Shown in pieces: positions 33,201 to 43,935 of a stretch of 64,000 nucleotides of DNA. The notes beneath the pieces were generated by a model. It had not been told where the DNA came from, searched no databases, and worked only from the letters and a program-made list of their open reading frames with translations. The position numbers were made by a program, and so were the translations under genes. The DNA comes from Macrotrachela quadricornifera (taxonomy: Eukaryota > Rotifera > Eurotatoria > Philodinida > Philodinidae), in the NCBI GenBank assembly GCA_022393335.1, contig JAJEKB010020889.1, forward strand, positions 8,004 through 72,003. Reading direction: 5' to 3'. Within the stretch, counting starts at the first letter, position 1; each line of letters opens with the position of its first letter.

Positions 33201-36200
33201 TTTGGAAAAAAACCTTCGTTAGCGATATATAGGTAGCGAAAAGTAATTCGACTGTGGATGACCTCTTAAATTGCTTTCTGTATATTTGTATTATTCTAGT
33301 CAAAGACTACAATCAAACCAACTATGCCAAAAATTCATAGTGAATCCGGCTCCAACATCAAAGTATACATCTTAGGAAATAATTTGTTTTTAAAACTAGA
33401 TTTTACTACACTTTGTTTTTTCTAGCTCCACCTCTACGCCATCATCTGACGGTCTGTTTTGCATTTCATTTATTTTTATTTTGTATTTTTGTTCTTCTTC
33501 CTTTTCTAAGAATGTTCTACTACTTATATGACCACTTATCCAGCAGCTTTCTCATTATATGCAAAGACTTTCGGTGCCACTAATACAACTATTTTCAATA
33601 AAATGAACCAATCAGTAACCTTTGATCTTAGTGAGAATACAGCAAACATCGTTGCTCTTCAATTCAATTCATCATTCTCTGATTTGGTAATTGTCAATGT
33701 TACTACTGATGATAATATCACACAATACTTCATTAATTCATCCACATTGTATATCAATTTTTCTTCCTGTCAATTTATTAATTCTATAACTTTGCAATCG
33801 AAAAATACGGAACTATTAAAAAATATTTCACGTGATCTTCAATTAATTCTTTGCTATGTATCTCCAAGTAGGATATCTTCAGTAAGAAAGAATAAAATAT
33901 TTGAGATAACATTGTTTTTATTCTAGCTTGCAATTGTACAACAGAAAATGATATAATGAACGAAGAAATCAATCTTGAAAGTTTTGATGTGAACGATACA
34001 ATATCACGTGATAATATGATCGATATATTAAGTCAAGATTTTAGTTATCAATCAATTTCTTCGAATTATTCAATTGATATCTATTTCAATCAAAATCAAG
34101 TTGCCTTATTAGAGAATATTACTATCATGCTGTTGGATGATACTTTTATAGAATGGATGACAGTCGATTACTTGCTTTCAAATAGATCAATTATAGAAAG
34201 CAACTCTTTATCAATAGTGAATACTTCATTCGTCAGTTTCGGTATTCCTTGTTTAAGTTTATCATTATTGTCGAGTATACGAATGATATTCGGTCCAACC
34301 AATGATAATTCGATACTTGATCATGTTTCATTGGCAATCTATGTGCGTAATTGCTCTAATCTGTCCTATAATAGTAAGTATATTCGATAAATGTGAAAAC
34401 AAAAGTGCCGTATTTTTTACTTAAGATTCTAAATTGAGCAAAAATCTTCTAAATGAAACATGGGTGATTCATAGCGGAACTACAGGAGTACACAATAAAA
34501 GTCTGACCTTTCCTTATCCATACAGTATTTCGAGTTACACAATCGAATGTAATTCTTCAAGTTTATCAAGCAATGGTGTCACTGCATTCTCTATTATAAT
34601 GTTAAACGGCACTATCGGACATTCATTCAATGTCAGTAGCACATATACTATTAAAAACTTTACATGGAACAGTAGTTCATTTATTTGGACATCTGGACTC
34701 TATATCACATCATACGATCAAGGCGAAAAATTCTGCTCAAGTTTGTGGATCACATATTTAGGTGAGTATCAAATATACATATATCGATCAAATTTAGAAT
34801 CTAAAAACTTGGCCATCGACTTGTTTTTCGACAAAGACAATATTTTGTTGTTCTCTAGACTGTTCTCAATGCAGTGAAGCCATAGATATTATAAATGATG
34901 ATCCGAATATTTTCCAAAAGATTGATACCATTCCAAAGATCAAAATTCCATTGTCAATGATGTTGTCACGCAATTGGGAAGGAATGAATTTTAGCATGTC
35001 ATCATCGACAATTAAAATTCGCTTTCGATATCCAATCTCAACTTACACGCTAGACAATCCGGATGCTCTTGTTCTCTCTACAATCCAACTTGATCCAAGT
35101 TATTCAACCAATGTGAAAAATATTTCTGTTCAATTTCTGCTCGAAAATGATTCATTTCAAGTCGATAATCAAGGATCAATATTAACATATGTATCCACAT
35201 TCAATAATACAATTATTATATCATCTCAGAACAATTCTAATATTTGGGGTCTAGTCATTAGTTTAATAACATCATCTAACAACGAATCAGCAAATAATGT
35301 TAAACTGGAAGTATTCATGCGTGATTGTACAGCTGTTCAAGGTATGTAATCTTTCTATTAATAAAAAAAGACTAAATGGAATATTCTCCTGTGAATTTAG
35401 ATTGGCTTCCAGAATGGGTGAACAATAGTGATACTGACTTGACAACAATAGAGACATCCATCTCATTTGTTACATCGAACTCTCCTATTTTGATAGATTC
35501 CACAATGAATAGTACGACACCACGCCATATTTCTTCTAATCCATGTGATATACTTCAACCGTGTCAACCCAATGGTCTATGTCACAATGATAGTCGAATG
35601 AATCTTGGTTACTTTTGTCAATGTTTGCCTGGCTTCGAGGGTGACGATTGTGAAAATGACATTCGGCTATGTAAACCGACCACTTGTCACAATAATGGTA
35701 AATGTATTTACACTTTCTTTTTAATTTATGTTTATGATTTCATTAAAAGGCACTTGTTATAATATTTCGGCCACAAAATTTCAGTGCAATTGTACGGAAG
35801 GTTGGTATGGAGAAAATTGTGAACTGCTCGTTGATTTTTGTCACAATATTACATGTCTCAATAATGGTGTGTGTCGTAAATATTGGTTGAATTTTACTTG
35901 TGAATGTACATCAAGGTATTCCGGTCGTTATTGTGAAATTGAATTTAGTGCAAGCATCATTCGACGTTATACATCACGTTCATGTGGAATAAGTATGTTA
36001 AATGATTATTAATCTTAATATGTTGTCATTAAATATTTTCTATGTTATATAGTTGCTATTAGTTTTATTGTTGGTTTTATCGGATTTATTGTATTCATGG
36101 ATATTTTGAAATATGTCTTCGGTTTTGATCCAGTGAAATCGTGAGTTTTTTCTTTTTTCTAGTGTTCTATATATTGAATCCATCTATGTAGTCAACGCAA

Positions 36201-36288
36201 TCGAATACATCGTAACAAGGTACAAAAACGAGGCAAAATTAAACCGAACAAACCGAAAATTATTCAACGTTTTCAATACATTCCTTAG
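30276..36288 (+). CDS. Type I membrane protein with three EGF-like domains; one frameshift
   Basis: Eleven exons: 30276-31365, 33300-33362, 33426-33451 (26 nt), 33511-33867, 33927-34373, 34426-34761, 34859-35341, 35401-35697, 35750-35992, 36053-36140, 36192-36288. Signal peptide (about 1-18), then a long Ser/Thr/Asn-rich ectodomain with many N-glycosylation sites and no named domain. Three EGF-like domains follow (about 35540-35660, 35665-35825, 35835-35940; six-Cys pattern, the second split by a phase-1 intron), then one membrane helix (exon 10) and a short very basic cytoplasmic tail. Most junctions from exon 3 on are phase 1. In exon 1 the frame breaks near 31106: both sides are clearly coding, and total exon length (3,527) is one base short of a multiple of three. 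So it is a recent pseudogene, an allele, or a sequence error. Likely an adhesion or receptor protein (inference). Confidence 0.83.
31440..33290. mobile_element. Old foldback element inside intron 1 of the EGF-domain gene
   Basis: Intron 1 is 1,934 bp; the other nine are 51-97 bp. Sequence near 31790-31830 (GGTTATAACACCATCCTATTT) matches the reverse complement of 33000-33045. Flanking blocks near 31750 and 33180, and near 31925 and 32965, match in the same mirror order, so the two halves form a diverged inverted repeat. Ends not resolved; no coding capacity seen. Confidence 0.5.
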
Positions 36289-37800
36289 TAGTGACATCAT
36301 CCCACTACGGAAAAACTCTCTTATGCTTCGTATAATAATTAATTGCTTTTAGATCGTTCATCATTGATTGATTTGTATTATTACTTACAAGCAGTAAAGT
36401 TTCTTGAACAAGTAGCAGAAAATTGGCGATATTTTTTATTTATGGTCACATGCTTAAAACAATAGCTTTTATTTTCTATTCTTTTAATGATTCCTAACAT
36501 AGCCTAGAGAACTAAACACTTCATCGCTTCATGGCGTACACTCTAACAACCTATGTTGGATATTTTTTTATATTGCACTATGTCCAAATTTTTCTAATAC
36601 TTCGAAGTACTAACAGGATTATTTTATCAATACACGAAAAGTACTCTACCGACTGTTTCTACTCACTTCTGATTGATATGAAATATATACCATTCTTCAA
36701 CTTTGAGAAAATACTCGAGGTAGTATAAATGCCACATCCACCAACAGAGGGTTAAACTCTTTTTTTCCATTTTGTAGAGAAGAAAAAACTGTGTAACATA
36801 TGTCAAAAATTAGTCTGAGAGCTCACAAAATGACTAGACAGCAGTCAAAACAATGATCACACATGGTTATTATCTAACAAATAAAATGGATTTAATCTAT
36901 TGAAAAATCGCATGTAAATAGTGCATCTTGTTTAGCTTTCACAAACACTTCTGGTAATTTTTTATCATATCTTTCAACTAACCTTGTGAGTGCTTATTAG
37001 TAAAATTGAGCTAATCTTTCACCAGCTCAATCAAATATGCTAAAAATTTGGATTTAAAGATTTTTTATGATGCTGAACAAGATGAGAATATCAAATTAGA
37101 AAAACTAAATTTTATTGAGTACTTCGATGGACTCTCTCTTAAGAGAGGGCCCGCCAGAGCACCGACCCACTTTGTATGGAGATGGCTACCGACAAAATTT
37201 TGATTTTCGATTTAACGATCTAAAACAATGGAGCATTAATAGGAGTTCTTAAATCCAAAATATTAGATCTCCATTACACAGAGGATCTTTCTCAAATACC
37301 TGATGTTGCTATGCAGGAAAATGTTCAGCTTTATATAGTGATCTTAACTACTTATACATCTGTTCACATATTGTACTCAATTAGTAGTGACAAACAATTG
37401 AAATTCAGTTAATTACTGTTTCACAAGTAACGCTTAACGACAATATTCACTTTAAAGTTACCTATAGAAAACATCTAGAATACTATGATATTTGCAGTCG
37501 GTCTTGCTGTGAGATTATTTTATCCGATCTAATGATTTGAACTTACAGTGAAACATTTCTTCCTGTTTTCTCATAAAAAAATGAAAAACAAGTGTTTATA
37601 AAATATGGAAATATTTTGTTTTCTTGGTAATAGCTTCATAGCTTAGTGATAGCACATACTAGAAATTTCAATTTTATACCATTTTGTAGCAGCAACATTT
37701 TTGTATCTGATAAGTCAATTTTTTTTTCTTCAATGAATCATAGAAACAAAAAAACGATCGAAAGAAGAAAGTGATCAGTTGAAAAAGAATGTCTTTTTCA
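36289..37800. other. Intergenic, nothing recognised
   Basis: AT-rich. A 65-codon plus frame at 36531-36728 is hydrophobic but lacks homology-like features. No gene supported. Confidence 0.5.
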
Positions 37801-37837
37801 ATCGTTTGATTATTTCTTATCCCATGTCATGAAAATC

Positions 37838-37980
37838 GGGCCAAAATCGACGATTTTATCGAGATACCTCGGCCGATAAATCGTGCGGTTAATCGCGATG
37901 AGATCGTCCAAAATGGTGATTTTTATTGATTTTGCAACAAAATCGCGATCAATGCACGGTTAAATCGCGATTTTTCTTGA
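37838..37980. repeat. Cluster of ATCGCGAT palindromes
   Basis: ATCGCGAT occurs at least three times, and CGGTTAA(A)TCGCGAT twice in direct orientation about 65 bp apart. CpG-rich words stand out against the AT-rich surroundings. It may be a small unclassified element or a regulatory array. Confidence 0.5.
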
Positions 37981-37984
37981 ATTG

Positions 37985-38430
37985 GTAAGCGCTTTATTTC
38001 TATCCTTAATTTCATATCTAATCTCTTATTTCTGACCTTAACCTCTTAATTCTATCCCTAGTCCCATATTTATATCCCTTACTCCTTATTTTTATCCTAA
38101 ACCCTGTCATTCTATATATACCCCTATCCCTATCCTTGATTCTATATCTACTCCCTACCCTCATTCCTATTTTTAATCCACTATTTCTATCCTCAACTGC
38201 TTAATTCCATACCGATTCCCTTATTCCTATATCTGCCCTCCGATTTCTATTCTTAATCCCATAACTCTATATCTACCTCCCTATTTCTATCCTTAACCTC
38301 TTCTTCCTATCGCTAACTCTTTATTTCTATATCTAATTCCTTATTTCTACATATACCTCTCAGAAGTATGTAAAACCCTTTATAACTATTACTGACCCCT
38401 TACTCCTATGCTTAAACTATAATGGAACCT
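37985..38430. repeat. Degenerate pyrimidine-rich minisatellite
   Basis: Variants of a ~20-24 bp unit (CTTATTTCTATCCTTAACCT) follow one another for about 450 bp and fade out by about 38660. The plus strand is strongly C+T-rich with few G, a marked strand asymmetry. Confidence 0.65.
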
Positions 38431-38660
38431 TTATTTGCATATTGAAGTTATTATATTAATATCTTGCCACTTGCAATTATATCTGACTTCATACCTGTGT
38501 CTAACCCTGCATAACTGTGCCTTTCCTATCGTAGCTATGCTTCAAATTCGAATACCTATATCTCTTCATTGCTAACAAAGTGTGAATTCTTACTTCTATA
38601 CTGAACCACCTATTACTAGCGGTTAGCGTTTATACCTATATTCATCTCAATAAAACAGTG

Positions 38661-39870
38661 TCTAACCTCAGCTTGTCTGCACAGCAGGAAAATTAAAAAA
38701 ATGTTAAAACTTTTGTGTTTGCTCGAAAAAAAATAGTTTTACATTATTCTGTAAGTTTCAAAAAAGATTTAATGCTTTAGCATTCGTATGAAGTTAGCGT
38801 TAGCACAATAAACATTTATCTTACTCATGTAAGCTTCATTTGGATATATGAGTAGAGTTATAATGCACAAAGAGAACAATATTGTTGTGACACTAAAGAC
38901 AAATGTCCAAAAATACAGCAAGTGCAGTGTTGTGTTGTCAGGAACAGTATTTGTTTGCATAATGCCGATGCTAACTTAATACAATCGCGAAAATGTCTAA
39001 TTACTTTGTTAACACTAATAGAGATACTCTGCATTCGTTTTTCAATTTTAATAGAGATATATTAGATATAGTGTTAAATAATGAAATCCTATAGCTAAGA
39101 CGATGGTACTGCTCTAATCTCTCGCACCTATTATTATCTGAGGACCCTTCACATAACTATATAGAAGCCTTTATATTCGATCTTAGCATATTTATTGATG
39201 TCAATCCACTTAAATCTGACAATAATCTGATGCATGTTTCACCTCTCTATACCTATTTTCATCTAGCTGCACTATATGTATCTTACGTCTCTTTTTATTC
39301 CGATACTCATGAATGTCTCCTGATATGAGAGCGACACGAAAGTAATCACATCAATAGTAAAAATTTATTTTCGAGACACATCAGTATCCTTCTACAGAGT
39401 TTATTGAGATCTTGTCGGCTCTGGGGACAAGCACAGATTTGATTCGAGAAACTGATCGAACAACTTTGCACAATAAACCATACCTCCTGCCGTTCTCTTA
39501 GATAAAATATGTTGTATTAAGGTTGGATACGCATTTATGTCCTTTGAAGATGAAACAAGTACTAGTCTTTGCCCGGATACTCATGAAGCAGTTCCGAATT
39601 CTGTAAACTCTCATTTGTTCCTTCTCACAAGATAATCGAGATTCTTTTGTAAATTTTTCAGAACAAGACATTCTGACGCGGACATTTCGACAAACTTCAG
39701 CACAAGATAAACGGAATTCGAGACATGAAAAGGTTTGCCTCACAGATCTTTATTTCCGCTTCACAGCCATCTATAAAATCTACTTATACATATTTGATAA
39801 CTAGGCTTAACGATTTGAATATATGTTTCGAATTAATAGTATTCGAAGTTCTGATGTCGAGTGGGATTTT
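38661..39870. other. Intergenic; one short membrane-like frame
   Basis: A 63-codon minus frame (38769-38960) has an extracellular-looking N-terminus with an N-x-T site and one good hydrophobic helix. It lacks any family signal and could be chance. The rest shows nothing. Confidence 0.3.
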
Positions 39871-39877
39871 TGCTTTA

Positions 39878-39955
39878 CTCGTACGCGAGAGGTTGGTACT
39901 CGTACTTGTACTCGAGGGGTTGGTACTCGTACTCATACTCGTACTCGAGAAAGTC
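39878..39955. repeat. GTACTC hexamer microsatellite
   Basis: GTACTC/TACTCG words repeat about ten times, with an internal duplication of GAGGGGTTGGTACTCGTACT-like sequence. The open frames over it on both strands are repeat translations. Confidence 0.7.
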
Positions 39956-41119
39956 CGTACTTGCCTAGCTCTGCTGCCCACTGTGCCTCTCCCCTTCCCC
40001 ACGAAAAAGTTAACAGTTGCTCAAAGATGCTCGGCTATGCTAGAAAAAACCCAGTAAAATGCGATCGTATAACACCTTAAATTTGACCTAAATTTGAGAA
40101 AAATTCTTCAAACGGCTTACTGTTGTGATATTTTAAAAATTTCTGATGTTGTATAAGCAACTACTTGATCGGACAAGAAACGAAAAGGTTAATTTTTTTA
40201 TCTATGAAAAGCATACACATTAACATATAAAAAGTTGCCTTGTTAGAACAAAAAGCCACTCTTGTACTCAAAACTTCGAGTATTGATTACCATTGTGGGA
40301 GGAAAAGAATTTTCGTCCGCTGAGAGGTGCACATTGTAAACATTACAACATCGATTTTTTCGTTATTTCTCTGTCTGAATGAATTGAAAAAAATAAAAAC
40401 CACTAAATTTTTTTTCTATACTCGTTCTTTTTGGCCTTTTTCGAATCAAAGTAAGCTTTTTTAGGAATTTGCCATCATAATTGTTGCGGAAGGCACCTAA
40501 ATTTTTAATGTTTCTAATGAACAAATTTTATTTAATTGTTTGTGACGTTGCTGGAGGCTTTGTTTGAGATAAATAGATTAAATCCAGTCCCTCAAAGCCT
40601 CAAGTCTTTCGATTTATTGGATATCAAGCCTCTCCGAACCTGATGGTCTCACCTGTGTAGTCATGGCAATATCGATTAGGAATGTGGAAAATTCATTTTT
40701 CATATTATTCAATTGAAAATATGTCCACTTAATCTTTTCATAAATATATTTCTTATTTCAAAAATGCAGTTTTCCATTGAAAATATTTTTAAAAAAGTTA
40801 CAGACAGTCCGATAGAATGCATAGTCTGTTTGAATCCTTGATCGCAAGACTGGATACTTTCAATTTCCAATTTCAGGTGAGCGTGATAGTTTTGGTAAAA
40901 GATTGCCTAGTAATGTTTTGTTCAATGTCTTTAGTTTCATGTCTGAGCGAATTGGATAGGTTAACCATGCATATCGTGCTGAAGTTGTATCTCTAGAAAT
41001 CAGCTGTCTTGGAAGCAGTTGAAGAATGGTTCTTGGTATGAATTCGTCGAGCCGACTTTAATTTTCATTTTGAGGAAAATCGAATTTGAGAGATAGTGTG
41101 TTTTTGGATAGTTAACAAG
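39956..41119. other. Intergenic, nothing recognised
   Basis: No gene, and no clear repeat apart from low-complexity T-runs. Confidence 0.5.
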
Positions 41120-41271
41120 GAAATCTTCCAAGGTGATATTCTCCATTTTTGTACATTCATATATCATTCGATAGAGGCATTGAAGCTAGTAAAAAGCCTG
41201 AAAGGATAGGACCGAACCCTCTTCCTACAAAGGTTATGATCATTTTATTGAATTTTCAGTACATTGCTACT

Positions 41272-41836
41272 ACCCATTTCAAAACAGAATGCAGTCGCTT
41301 GCAAATTGAATAACTCAGCAACACTGACTGCTATCGAGTTCGGGTTTTCATCATAAGAAAGAGAAAACCTGGGGCTATTTATCTTTCAAATATTGTAATG
41401 GACGAAATCTTATGGAAAACTATCATTTTTGCAGATCTTTCTAAAAATACATGAAAACTATATAATCATGCGATAAAACTAAAAAATGAATTTTTTGACT
41501 TTTTCGTCTGAAAAAAAATATTTTAAAATTTCGAAATAGATATATTCTTTTAGAACTCGTTGAGCTCTACAAGAACATATATGTTTCAAAATTTTGAGAT
41601 ATTTTTTTCAGACGAAAAAGTGAAAATACTTGCTTTTTTCGCTGGATAATTTTCATTTTCCAGCAAAAAAGATCTGCAAAAATGACAGTTTTCCAAAAGA
41701 TTTCGTCCATTACAATATTTGAAAGATAAATAGCCCCAGGTTTTCTCTTTCTTATGGTGAAAACCCGAACTCGTTAGCTGTCAGTGTTGCCGAGTTATTC
41801 AATTTGCAACCGACTGCATTCTATTTTGAAATGGAT
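41272..41836. mobile_element. Inner hairpin 1, ~565 bp
   Basis: Arms 41272-41452 and 41667-41836 are about 90% matched inverted copies (GAATAACTC, AACCTGGGGCTATTTATC, CAAATATTGTAATGGACGAA, TTTTGCAGATC). The loop also folds (TTTTTCGTCTGAAAAAAA against TTTTTTTCAGACGAAAAA). Confidence 0.9.
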
Positions 41837-41849
41837 ATTAGATACCTAT

Positions 41850-42155
41850 CGGAAAAATCGAATTATGTGATTTTGGCTTGGAATATTGCTTATAAATAAC
41901 TTTAATGACCCTTCGAATAATCCGAAATTTTCAGCCAAAAAGAATGTTCTCTTCTTGAAATATTGAGTTTTTAAGTGAACTCGATTTATATGACCTAATT
42001 GTGGCGAACAGGATTTCTTTTAAAAATTCTGTATCTCAAGAAGAGAACATTTCTTTTGGCTGAAACTTTCCGATTATTCTAACGGCCATTTAAGTTATTT
42101 ATAAGCAAGATTTCAAGCCAAAATTCCATAATTCGGTTTTTCCGATAGATATATA
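41850..42155. mobile_element. Inner hairpin 2, ~306 bp
   Basis: Ends ATACCTATCGGAAAAATCGA (left) and, reversed, ATATCTATCGGAAAAACCGA (right). Arms continue to AGAATGTTCTCTTCTTGA and its partner, leaving a loop of only about 55 bp. Confidence 0.9.
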
Positions 42156-42310
42156 GAAATGGTCTGAAAATCCAATAAAATGGCCATAATCTTTGAAGGA
42201 AGAGGATCCAGCCAATATCCTTTTGGGCTTTCTACCAGCTCAAAAGTCTCTATCGAATAATGTATAAATGAAGGAAATTGAAACGTATTACTTTAAGTGG
42301 TTTCCTCATA

Positions 42311-43114
42311 AGAATAAAAGTATTTGCTTATTTACTATAAATTCAGGAGTGAATGGTAGCAGTCCCAGCTTTCATGTCTTGATGGGAAAGTCAATTAAAA
42401 ATAGGTTCAATGTAGATTTTTTGAAGAACTATTAGTGTTAAACATGTAAACTATGGGTAGAAGAATAAGAGTTTGAAACCATGGAACAATTGTTGCAGAC
42501 ACAAAACCATCTGTTCTTAAAATCTTGGATGGTGGCCAAATTATATTAAATTTAATCCCTATCTCAAAATGGGTTTCCTTGACGTGAAATATCGACAACG
42601 TAGATTTTTATCTTACGGCAGCGTTTTGGCGTGCCGACTTTGTAGTAATATAAAATAATAAATACGTTTCAACTTATTATACATCATGAAGTGACTTGTG
42701 CTGCAATAATCACAAAATCACTTGTCTGTAATCCATTATTTGTTGATACTAATTAAAAAAGAAAAGCATGAGCTTCGTATTCATTTAACCGTGTTACAAG
42801 ACAGTTTTCACTCATTTTTCTATCCATCTTTTAAAAAAACTAACGAATAAATAGCAGTAAAATAGTTATAGATATGATGACGGGAAAGAAGTTAAAAGTT
42901 AAAGACAGAAGTATCAGGTAGAAAAAATTCAGTCTTTTTCAGGACTTCTAAGCCACTCTTCAAATCTGGTCATTCTAGCAGTTGCGAAACAGAACTCAGA
43001 TTTCGCACTGACCTATTCAACTTTCTGGATTCAGAACGCGGATCTCTAGACATGCATCAAACCCAAACTGTTTGGATTTGGTGAGTTTGGGTATCGAGTT
43101 TGGCTTCAATACTA
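42311..43114. other. Intergenic, nothing recognised
   Basis: Spacer between the nested hairpins and the 627-bp palindrome. Confidence 0.5.
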
Positions 43115-43741
43115 ACGAGGGAAGGGTCCCAACTGTCCAATCGCTTTTGAGCCGCGACTATGTGCATTATGTAGACTCAAATGAGTTATGAATAGCCTGG
43201 AAAAAGTTCGGGCCGCTAGCATATTGCTATGGAGATATTGCACTTTTACAGTATTCTTTAAAAATGAATGCCGTGGTCTCCCTCAGGGATACTAGAAAAA
43301 CTGATTTTCGAATTTCGACTTGAAACTTTGAATAGAGACAGACTTCAATGAGGATAGTTTATTGTGAATGTTTTTTGAGATTTTGTCATCTGCTTTTATC
43401 TTAAGATAAGGGCATCAAATCTGCCAGTTTATAGAGACTAGCTATTCATAACTGCATTCTAAGGTAGGAAGGGCGAAAAAATCTGAAATAGTCACAGTAA
43501 ACTATTTTCATTGAGGTCTATCTCTATCCAAAGTTTCAAGTCGTAATTCGAAAATCAGTTTTTCTGGTATCCCTGAGGGAGACCACAGCATTTTTTTAAA
43601 AATACTATAAAAATGCAATATCTCCATAGCAATAAGCCAGCGGCCCCAACTTTTTTCAGACTATTCATAACTCATTTGGGTCTACATAACGCACATAGTC
43701 TCGGCTCAAAAGCGATTGGACAGTTGGGACCCTTCCCTCGT
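43115..43741. mobile_element. 627-bp palindromic element, ACGAGGGAA-type ends
   Basis: The ends are exact inverted copies for at least 20 bp (ACGAGGGAAGGGTCCCAACT). Arms match strongly inward (CAATCGCTTTTGAGCC, GAGTTATGAATAG, ATTGCTATGGAGATATTGCA, GATACCAGAAAAACTGATTT with small differences). The loop is near 43390-43480. No coding capacity. Same terminal nine bases as the elements at 6046 and 52350. Confidence 0.92.
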
Positions 43742-43935
43742 GAGACATATCCAACCAGTTTTTTTTCAAGTGCCAACTAGAAACTGAATCAAGCAAGATT
43801 CATTTTATTGAATTTATCGATAGCTTTATTACGTTCTGTCAAAACACAAAAAGTGAAATTCAGTTTATTAAACAAGATTTATTTCAAGATTAACAATCTT
43901 CATCATTTCTGTTTTTGAAGATCACGATTAGTATT
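43742..43935. other. 3' flank of the coiled-coil gene
   Basis: Short spacer with an A/T-rich tract; presumed 3' UTR of the minus-strand gene, with TTTATT elements near 43800 and 43865. Confidence 0.4.

Larger units (their letters stand above)
41120..42310. mobile_element. Hairpin element containing two further hairpins in its loop
   Basis: Outer arms: about 41120-41275 and 42153-42310 are inverted copies (TCATTCGATAGAG, CCTCTTCCT..CAAAG, ATTTTATTG.ATTTTCAG). Where they should meet, two complete hairpins lie side by side: 41272-41836 and 41850-42155. No reading frame of note. This looks like successive insertion of palindromic elements. Confidence 0.8.

Noticed and set aside
39725..40080. Overlapping frames on both strands near 39.7-40.1 kb
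   Set aside because: They are translations of the GTACTC microsatellite (Val-Leu or Thr-Arg repeats).
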